A stretch of DNA of 27,305 nt from a virus: the IMG/VR virus record IMGVR_UViG_3300020281_000107, positions 1-27,305 of that record. One strand, 5' to 3'. The number at the start of each line of letters is the position of its first letter. Position 1 is the first letter of the stretch. This document shows positions 20,704-27,305 of the stretch, one piece after another. The notes under the pieces are model-generated. The model was not told the origin of the DNA, ran no database searches, and saw only the letters and a list, made by a program, of their open reading frames with translations. The position numbers were made by a program, and so were the translations under genes.

Positions 20704-23249
20704 TGTCAGAACAAACTAGAAGCCCTTCTGGACAGGTAATAAAAGATCCTGGTCCTTTTCTTGCTAAAGTTGTTAATCACCTTGATGCAAAGTATATGGG
20801 CTCACTAGAAGTTGAGCTATTGAAAGTAGTAGAAAGTGGCAATTCTACACAAGGTACAGGTGAAATAATTACTGTAAGATATATGAGTCCTTTCTACGGT
20901 GTGACACCTTTTTCTGGTTTAACTAAAAATGAAGGGTACAAATACACACAAAAAAGTTATGGCATGTGGGCAATACCGCCAGATATAGGCACTCAAGTGC
21001 TTGTTATTTTTGCTGAAGGTAATCGCAGCAGAGGATTTTGGATAGGGTGTGTGCAAGACGAATATATGAATTTTATGCTGCCAGGCATGGCAAGTTCCTT
21101 TTATAACGATGAAGATACTTCTAAACCTTATCCTGTAGGTGAGTACAATAAAAAATTAGAAACTGGAGCAGGAAAAAATCCTACAAAGTTTATAAAGCCG
21201 CATAGTGACGACCAAGAATTAAATTTAAAAACACAAGGATTATTTGAAGACAGTATTAGAGGAACAAGTACTTCTAGTGCTAGACGAGAAGTGCCTAGTA
21301 TGGTTTTTGGATGGAGTACTCCTGGGGCCGAAGATAGACGAGATGGCGCACCAAAAACACAATACGGTAGTCCAGGTTCAGGCGGAACACAAAGATTTTA
21401 CAATAGACTAGGTGGATCTACATTTGTTATGGATGATGGCGACCCTGCAATTTTGCGTACAGGTTATGCTAGTGAAACCAAAGCAGAATATGTAAGTGTA
21501 GAAGAAGATAAAGACAAAAAAGGTTTTGCAGATGTACCACATAACGAACTGATTAGACTTCGCACACGTACAGGACATCAACTGTTGATGCACAACTCTG
21601 AAGATTTAATTTACATAGGTAATGCTAAAGGAACTGCTTGGATAGAACTTACTAGTTTGGGTAAGATAGATATCTACAGTAGAGATAGTATTAGCATCCA
21701 TACTGAATTAGATTTAAACATTGCGGCTGACAGAGATATCAATATGTATGCAGGAAAAAACTTTAATTTGAATACAGGTGAAAATACCAAAATAAGGACA
21801 GGGCAACGCACCGATATTAAAACAGGCATAGATATGAATTTTGAAGTTGGTGCAGAACTTAACATGTTAGTAGGTGACACAGCAAATTTTAGCACAGGTA
21901 AAGATCTAAACATTAACGTCACTGCCAATGGCAAGTTAACTGTTGAAGAAGCCTTAGATATAAATTCAGGCACTACAACAAAAGTATTAGTGGGTAGTGA
22001 ACTAGATATTAAATCAAAGACTAATACAAGATTTACACAAGAAGGCACACTAGATATAAACACCACAGGAGCATCAAAGATTACAGGTGCCACTATTGAT
22101 TTGAATCCTAGTAGTCCGGCTGCTGTTGCTAATGAAGCGGATGTAGCACCAAAAGCTAAAAAAGCTCTAGACGCCGCCTTTCCGGTAAGACTACCAGAAC
22201 ATGAACCTTGGTTAGGTCATGAACATTTAGATCCAACAATTTTTACAGCAACTAACACTAAAGCTAATGATGCACCTAGTTATGTTAACAGAAATGCTAG
22301 TCCTCCAATTGAAACCGAAAATGATCAACGTCCAACCACAACACAATGGCGAGAACAGGCAAATGCAAAAACAGAAATAAAAGATGGAAAAACAGTTGAA
22401 GTTGAAGGCAACGGAATCGTTCCAGGTCAAGAAGGTGAAATAGGCGATCAACCAAATAAACCAGCTCCTCCGTCAGATATGGAAAGATACTTTATAAATC
22501 AACTTTGTACTAAACTAGGACTTGATGAAACAAAAAGTGCAAAACAAGGTGGCAACGCAGAAGCAGTTGGAATGGCAATGGCACAAATACATCATGAATG
22601 TACGTTTGAACCAAAAAGTGAAATTTTAAATTATAGTGCGAGTGCATTATTAAGAGTTTTTGATTATAGACTTAAACTTGCGGCAGCAAAAGAATTTAAT
22701 AAACCTAAGAACAAAGTCACTACGAATGATAAGGTTAGGATAGCAAATGCTATTGCACGAAAGCCAGCAACGATTGGTAACACAGTATATGGAGGCAGAT
22801 ATGGAAATGCCCGAGATGAAGGATACAAGTATAGAGGTAGAGGAATGATACAAATCACGTTCAAAGACAACTATACTACATACGGTAAAAAATCAGGTCA
22901 TCCTGAAATTGTTCAAAATCCAGATCTTGCTAATGATCCTGTGATTGCAACTAACATTGCTGTTGCTTATATGGAATCAAAAAATATTAATTGGTCTAGT
23001 AGTAGTGCAAGCAGTCTTGCTAATCAATTTAAATCTGCTGTTGGATATTCTGATGCGATTGATCCAAAAACTGGTTTAACACAAACACAACTACGCCAAA
23101 AAACAGGCACTGGTTACTTCTACAAATTAATAAACGGGCAGTATACAAGATTGACAAGCCTAACATTAGAACCTGATGGAACAAACGTAAAGGCAGAACC
23201 TTTACCTCCTGTGAATACCAACAAACAAGAGGTTAAAGGAGCAAGGTAA
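20703..23249 (+). CDS. 5: Baseplate hub spike gp5 with C-terminal GH19-like lysin domain
   Basis: An 848-aa cell-puncturing protein. The N-terminal OB-fold domain (about 15-135) contains KSYGMWAIPPDIGTQVLVIF and NRSRGFWIGCVQDEYMNF. Then PHNELIRLRTRTGHQLLMHN (279-298) leads into a triple-stranded beta-helix of short repeats (about 315-470, e.g. DINMYAGKNFNLNTGENTKI). After a Pro/Thr/Asn linker, residues about 590-800 resemble GH19 chitinase/endolysin: AQIHHECTFEP with Glu632 as likely catalytic acid, and YKYRGRGMIQITFKDNY (708-724). In T4 gp5 the lysozyme lies between OB fold and helix and belongs to another family; here none is seen there. It would cut peptidoglycan as the tail penetrates. 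Coupled to the upstream gene by a 1-nt overlap. Confidence 0.88.
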   Translation: MSEQTRSPSGQVIKDPGPFLAKVVNHLDAKYMGSLEVELLKVVESGNSTQGTGEIITVRYMSPFYGVTPFSGLTKNEGYKYTQKSYGMWAIPPDIGTQVLVIFAEGNRSRGFWIGCVQDEYMNFMLPGMASSFYNDEDTSKPYPVGEYNKKLETGAGKNPTKFIKPHSDDQELNLKTQGLFEDSIRGTSTSSARREVPSMVFGWSTPGAEDRRDGAPKTQYGSPGSGGTQRFYNRLGGSTFVMDDGDPAILRTGYASETKAEYVSVEEDKDKKGFADVPHNELIRLRTRTGHQLLMHNSEDLIYIGNAKGTAWIELTSLGKIDIYSRDSISIHTELDLNIAADRDINMYAGKNFNLNTGENTKIRTGQRTDIKTGIDMNFEVGAELNMLVGDTANFSTGKDLNINVTANGKLTVEEALDINSGTTTKVLVGSELDIKSKTNTRFTQEGTLDINTTGASKITGATIDLNPSSPAAVANEADVAPKAKKALDAAFPVRLPEHEPWLGHEHLDPTIFTATNTKANDAPSYVNRNASPPIETENDQRPTTTQWREQANAKTEIKDGKTVEVEGNGIVPGQEGEIGDQPNKPAPPSDMERYFINQLCTKLGLDETKSAKQGGNAEAVGMAMAQIHHECTFEPKSEILNYSASALLRVFDYRLKLAAAKEFNKPKNKVTTNDKVRIANAIARKPATIGNTVYGGRYGNARDEGYKYRGRGMIQITFKDNYTTYGKKSGHPEIVQNPDLANDPVIATNIAVAYMESKNINWSSSSASSLANQFKSAVGYSDAIDPKTGLTQTQLRQKTGTGYFYKLINGQYTRLTSLTLEPDGTNVKAEPLPPVNTNKQEVKGAR

Positions 23250-23257
23250 ATAATGTT

Positions 23258-23707
23258 ATGAGCACAAAAGAAAAACAACTTTACAAACAGATAGAGGTAA
23301 AAGGCACAGGTACAAGCACACAGTATGGTGTAGGCAGCCGTGCTTATAGGGGTATCTCTACAGTAAATCCTGAAAATAATGAGACTGTGCTTTATGACCT
23401 TGCACTAATAAAACAAGATATTTTAAATCATTTCCATATACGACAAGGAGAAAAACTTTCTGACCCTGAGTTTGGAACAATAATTTGGGACGTACTATTT
23501 GATCCTTTAACAGAACAATTAAAAGAATCAATAGTTGAGAATGTAACAAAGATTGTTAATTATGATCCAAGAGTGCAAGTAACAAATGTTGCCATAGATC
23601 AATATGAAAGTGGATTGCAAATAGAAATAGATCTATCATATTTGCCATACAATATATCCGAAAACTTAAAATTACAGTTTGATCAAAATGCAGGCTTTTT
23701 GGGCTAA
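23258..23707 (+). CDS. 25: Baseplate wedge protein gp25
   Basis: A 149-aa protein with the gp25/GpW-type core DILNHFHIRQGEKLSDPEFG, TIIWDVLFDPLTEQLKESIV and IVNYDPRVQVTNVAI, close to the T4 length (132 aa). gp25 joins wedge to sheath and starts sheath polymerisation. The ATG at 23258 is correct because the earlier ATG at 23252 runs at once into TGA. It lies 8 nt after gp5 and is followed by a late box before gp6. Confidence 0.9.
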   Translation: MSTKEKQLYKQIEVKGTGTSTQYGVGSRAYRGISTVNPENNETVLYDLALIKQDILNHFHIRQGEKLSDPEFGTIIWDVLFDPLTEQLKESIVENVTKIVNYDPRVQVTNVAIDQYESGLQIEIDLSYLPYNISENLKLQFDQNAGFLG

Positions 23708-23733
23708 AATAAAGTACGCACTTTTCCAATCAT

Positions 23734-23742
23734 AATAAATAC
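23734..23742 (+). promoter_or_regulatory. Late promoter box AATAAATAC before gp6
   Basis: The plus-strand late core ATAAATAC lies 22 nt before the gp6 ATG, the same spacing as other late boxes here. It gives gp6 its own late start inside the baseplate operon. Confidence 0.6.
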
Positions 23743-23764
23743 AATATAGAACAAGGAAGCAAAC

Positions 23765-26700
23765 ATGTCATCTACAGATAGGCAAAATAGATTACTTGTA
23801 GCAGAAGATTGGAAGCGTGTATATCAAAGCTACAGAAACGCAGATTTTCAAAGTTACGATTTTGATAATTTAAGAAGAACAATGATAAACTACCTCAGAG
23901 AAAATTATCCTGAGGATTTTAATGACTACATAGAATCAAGTGAATATATAGCACTTATAGATTTAATTGCTTATCTAGGACAGAACCTTGCATTCCGTAC
24001 CGATTTAAATGCTAGAGAAAATTTTCTTGAACTAGCTGAACGCAGAGAAAGTGTGCTACGTCTTGCACGTTTACTTTCATATAATCCAAAGCGAAATCAA
24101 GCCGCTAACGGACTGCTTAAAATTGAAAGTATTTCTACAACCGAAGAAATACTAGATTCAAACAATACTAATTTAGAAAATCAAACAATACTATGGAATG
24201 ATCCATCAAATCCAGATTGGTATGAACAGTTTATTTTAGTAATGAACGCAGGATTGCCTGTAAATGGAACATTTGGTCGTCCTTTTAAAAAAGACACTAT
24301 AGCTGGAGTGCCAACAGAACAATATAGATTTAATTCCACAAATCAGGATGTACCTGTTTTTAGTTTTAACAAAGCTGTCAATGGTGCAAACAATAGGTTT
24401 GAAATCGTAAGCACAGATATAGGTGACGGAGTTATTGAAGAAGAAGCACCATTTCCTGGAAACAATTTTGCCATATTGTACAGAAATGATGGTAGAGGTA
24501 ATGGAAGCACTAACACAGGATTCTTCAGTCATTTCCGTCAAGGTGCTTTAGATCAAGGACCATTTACAATTACTAATCCGACCACTAATCAAGTGGTTGC
24601 AATTGATGCTGTAAATGTAAATGATACAGACGTGTGGTTATACAAGTTAGATACCAACGGTCAAGAAGTTGAACTTTGGTCAAAAGTTGCTTCAACTGAA
24701 GGAAATAATGTAATTTACAATAGTTTGAGTAAAAGTGTTAGAAATTTTTACAGTGTGTTAACAAGGGTAGAAGATAGAATATCTATTGTATTTTCAGACG
24801 GTGTTTTTGGTAATTTACCAAAAGGTACATTTAGAACATATTACAGAACAAGTAAAAATCAACGTATGATTATTACACCAGATGAAATGAAAGGTATTAG
24901 TATAAAAGTTCCTTATATATCTAAAACTGGAGGAGTTGAAACTTTAACTTTTATATATTCATTAGAGTATACAGTAGACAACGCAACTGTAAGTGAAACT
25001 AGTGAAAGCATAAAAAATAATGCACCTGCTACATACTACACACAAAACAGGATGATTACAGCAGAAGATTATCAAATTGTTCCATTGACAGTTTCGCAAG
25101 AAATTGTTAAAACTAAAAGTGTTAACAGAACAGCTAGTGGCATATCAAGATATTTTGATCTTTTAGATGCTACAGGAAAATATAGTAAAACTAATATGTT
25201 TGCTACAGACGGTGTAATCTATAAAGACTTTTTAGATTCAAAAGCGATGTTTAGTTTCACAACTACCACTGATATAAGTGGTGCTATCAATAATACCATA
25301 CAGCCTATTTTAAGAAGCACACTTATAAAAAACTTTTATTCTAATAGTTTTCCAAAAATTGATGTAACTGACCTAAATATTTTATGGCAAGGTAAAACAA
25401 ATGAAACAAACACTAATACTGGTATTTTTGAAAGCACTGCTGGTGTAAAGATACAACTAGGTTCATTTACTAGTTCTACACTACAGTTTGTAAAACCTGG
25501 CTCTTTAGTTAAATTTGTAGCACCTGCAGGTCAACATTTTATGGCAGACAATAGTCATAGTCTGATGCCAGGTGCAGCTGATCATCCGCAAGCAGTTTTG
25601 TATAAATGGAGCAAGGTAGTATCTGTAACCGGTGACGGTACAACAGTAACAGAAGATGGAGTAGGTGCTGTTCAACTAAATGATATTATTCCAACAGGAG
25701 CCCAACTAGTAGAAATTAGACCTTTTATTGCTTCCGAAATAACAGATGAAGTGCAAACACAAATTATAGACCAAGTTACTGCATACAATGCTTTTGGATT
25801 ACGTTTTGATAGAACTAGCGGTGAATGGAAAGTTATATCAGAAGAAAACTTAAGATTAAATACCCCATTTAGTATTGGTAAAACTGGTGATGTATCGGGA
25901 CAAAAGTTAGATGCAAGTTGGTTACTATTGTTTCAAACTGACGGAGAAAAGTATACAATTACCTATCGCGGTAGCAGATATGTGTTTGAAAGTGATCAAG
26001 AAGTTAAATTTTATTATGATAGTAGCGATAAAATTTATAATAATCTTACTGGAAAAACAATCAAAGATAAAATTAGTGTATTAAGTGTCAACAAAAAACC
26101 TGATAGCACAGAAAACTTTACTGTTGATTTTGATTGGGAAATAAAAGAAGAATTTAGAGATGCAGAAGGATATGTCAATTCAAAAAAAATACAAGTAAGT
26201 TTCTTTGACTCAGATGACGACGGCGTGGTTGATGATCCACAAATTTTTGAAGAAATTGTAGATGAAACTACAAATCCCCTAAACAAATATATATTTTTAC
26301 GCAAACTAAAATCTGCGGACGGAGTAGAAGATTATAATTATGTAAGTAATACAATTTTGAAAATACAAGTAAAACAAAATCAAACGGCAGTAGGTGCATA
26401 CAGTGCCTATGATGATGGACAAGTATTTTATCTTGTTGATGAAAATGTATTTAAAATATTAGATAAAACAACAAGCACATTAAATCTTACAGATGATTAC
26501 AAAGCACAGATTGGTAGAGATAACTTAAAATTTCATTATGTACATGCGGCAGATGCAAGCACACGTATCGATCCTAGTGCCAGTAATATTGTAGATACAT
26601 ACATACTAACAAGAAGTTTTGACACACAATTTAGACAATGGTTAGATGGTGCTATAAGTGCTCAACCTTTACCTCCTAGTAGTGATGCTCTTTTTCAAAA

Positions 26701-27305
26701 TTTTGGTGTTAAATTAAATGAAGTAAAATCTATAAGTGACGAAATAATATATCATCCTGTAAAATATAAAGTTTTATTTGGTGATAAGGCGAGTGGTGAT
26801 TTGCAAGCACAATTTAAGATAGTAAAAAATCCTGATAAAGTATTAAATGACAATGACGTAAAATCTAGAGTGATAAGTGCAATAAATGAATTCTTTAGTT
26901 TAGAGAATTGGGACTTTGGTGAAAGATTTTATTTTAGCGAATTAAGTGCATATGTGATGAATCAGCTTGCGCCTGATCTTTCAACATTTGTTATTGTACC
27001 TCAGGATGATACGCAAACATTTGGTAGTTTGTATGAAATAAAATCCGAGAGCGATGAAATATTTATAAGTGGAGCTCAAGTTACAGATATAGATATTATA
27101 GATGCAATTACAGCAAGCAGACTAAAAGCCGCAGGTAATGTAGTAACAGAAAGTACAACAGCAAATACAGGTATTATTAGTTCATCCACAGCAACAACAA
27201 CATCAACCCGTGCCAGTTCATCTTATAGAACAAGCACAAGTACAAGCACAAGTAGTACTAGTACTAGCAGTAGCTCAAGCAGTAGCTCAAGTAGTAGTTC
27301 AAGTA
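23765..27305 (+). CDS. 6: Baseplate wedge protein gp6, cut by the right edge
   Basis: The frame is open from the ATG at 23765 to the window end, at least 1180 codons. The start MSSTDRQNRLLVAEDWKRVY is followed by DYIESSEYIALIDLIAYLGQ and NLAFRTDLNARENFLELAER, then NNAPATYYTQNRMITAEDYQIV-type sequence near residue 420, all characteristic of gp6. It forms the ring of wedge dimers that holds the baseplate together. It is much longer than T4 gp6 (660 aa). From about residue 1136 it turns into Ser/Thr-rich low-complexity sequence. AAGGA precedes the ATG. The C-terminus is not in the window. Confidence 0.9.
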   Translation, partial: MSSTDRQNRLLVAEDWKRVYQSYRNADFQSYDFDNLRRTMINYLRENYPEDFNDYIESSEYIALIDLIAYLGQNLAFRTDLNARENFLELAERRESVLRLARLLSYNPKRNQAANGLLKIESISTTEEILDSNNTNLENQTILWNDPSNPDWYEQFILVMNAGLPVNGTFGRPFKKDTIAGVPTEQYRFNSTNQDVPVFSFNKAVNGANNRFEIVSTDIGDGVIEEEAPFPGNNFAILYRNDGRGNGSTNTGFFSHFRQGALDQGPFTITNPTTNQVVAIDAVNVNDTDVWLYKLDTNGQEVELWSKVASTEGNNVIYNSLSKSVRNFYSVLTRVEDRISIVFSDGVFGNLPKGTFRTYYRTSKNQRMIITPDEMKGISIKVPYISKTGGVETLTFIYSLEYTVDNATVSETSESIKNNAPATYYTQNRMITAEDYQIVPLTVSQEIVKTKSVNRTASGISRYFDLLDATGKYSKTNMFATDGVIYKDFLDSKAMFSFTTTTDISGAINNTIQPILRSTLIKNFYSNSFPKIDVTDLNILWQGKTNETNTNTGIFESTAGVKIQLGSFTSSTLQFVKPGSLVKFVAPAGQHFMADNSHSLMPGAADHPQAVLYKWSKVVSVTGDGTTVTEDGVGAVQLNDIIPTGAQLVEIRPFIASEITDEVQTQIIDQVTAYNAFGLRFDRTSGEWKVISEENLRLNTPFSIGKTGDVSGQKLDASWLLLFQTDGEKYTITYRGSRYVFESDQEVKFYYDSSDKIYNNLTGKTIKDKISVLSVNKKPDSTENFTVDFDWEIKEEFRDAEGYVNSKKIQVSFFDSDDDGVVDDPQIFEEIVDETTNPLNKYIFLRKLKSADGVEDYNYVSNTILKIQVKQNQTAVGAYSAYDDGQVFYLVDENVFKILDKTTSTLNLTDDYKAQIGRDNLKFHYVHAADASTRIDPSASNIVDTYILTRSFDTQFRQWLDGAISAQPLPPSSDALFQNFGVKLNEVKSISDEIIYHPVKYKVLFGDKASGDLQAQFKIVKNPDKVLNDNDVKSRVISAINEFFSLENWDFGERFYFSELSAYVMNQLAPDLSTFVIVPQDDTQTFGSLYEIKSESDEIFISGAQVTDIDIIDAITASRLKAAGNVVTESTTANTGIISSSTATTTSTRASSSYRTSTSTSTSSTSTSSSSSSSSSSSSS
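27170..27305 (+). repeat. Ser/Thr low-complexity coding tract at the gp6 C-terminal part
   Basis: The DNA is built from AGC, AGT, ACA and TCA triplets, encoding long runs of Ser and Thr (TSTSTSSTSTSSS and so on). It continues to the edge of the window, so its full length is unknown. Confidence 0.85.

Overview
This window looks like part of the genome of a T4-like marine myovirus. The evidence is an almost complete set of T4-type head, baseplate, recombination and late-sigma genes: gp20, gp21, gp22, gp23, a gp67/68-like core protein, gp26, gp46, gp47, gp55, a gp48/54-like protein, gp53, gp5, gp25 and gp6. Their versions resemble those of marine cyanophages and pelagiphages more than those of enteric T-even phages. 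The DNA is AT-rich, and the promoters of the non-late genes have the form TTGAC(A/T)-N17-TATAAT-like. A marine alphaproteobacterial host such as SAR11 is plausible, but this is inference.

Layout. (1) 1-10002, all on the minus strand, is the head block read right to left: a tape-measure-like protein, portal gp20, two small or unknown proteins, an acidic prohead core protein, protease gp21, scaffold gp22, major capsid gp23, a noncoding stretch with a stand-alone RNA gene, a small structural protein, and the start of a fibre- or structural-type gene that runs off the left edge. (2) 10003-10066 is a divergent late promoter built as a perfect palindrome. (3) 10067-11118 on plus is a gp26-like baseplate hub assembly gene, followed in the -1 frame by an ORF without a start codon; a slippery heptamer and a GC hairpin sit at the junction. 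(4) 11099-16819 on minus holds a membrane-segment protein, a large structured noncoding region, a SegE-type GIY-YIG protein, a small conserved protein, gp46 and gp47 (the SbcC/Mre11-like recombination nuclease) and the late sigma factor gp55. (5) 16898-27305 on plus is the baseplate operon: gp48/54-like, gp53, a large hub or structural protein, gp5 with a GH19-like lysin domain, gp25 and gp6, the last cut by the right edge.

Two promoter classes can be seen. Three host-like sigma70 promoters with exactly 17-bp spacers drive a noncoding RNA, gp47 and gp55. Late genes are preceded by a box with core TAAATA(C/T), the core of the T4 late consensus read by gp55. gp55 therefore probably links the two regions: it is made early from its own host-type promoter and then directs transcription of the head, hub and baseplate operons.

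The less expected parts are two GC-rich structured noncoding regions (about 897-1147 and 12137-12490), the probable programmed -1 frameshift in the hub assembly gene, the hairpin terminator built into the overlapping ends of two convergent genes, the interleaved gp55/late promoters, and the swap of the gp5 lysozyme domain for a C-terminal GH19-like domain.
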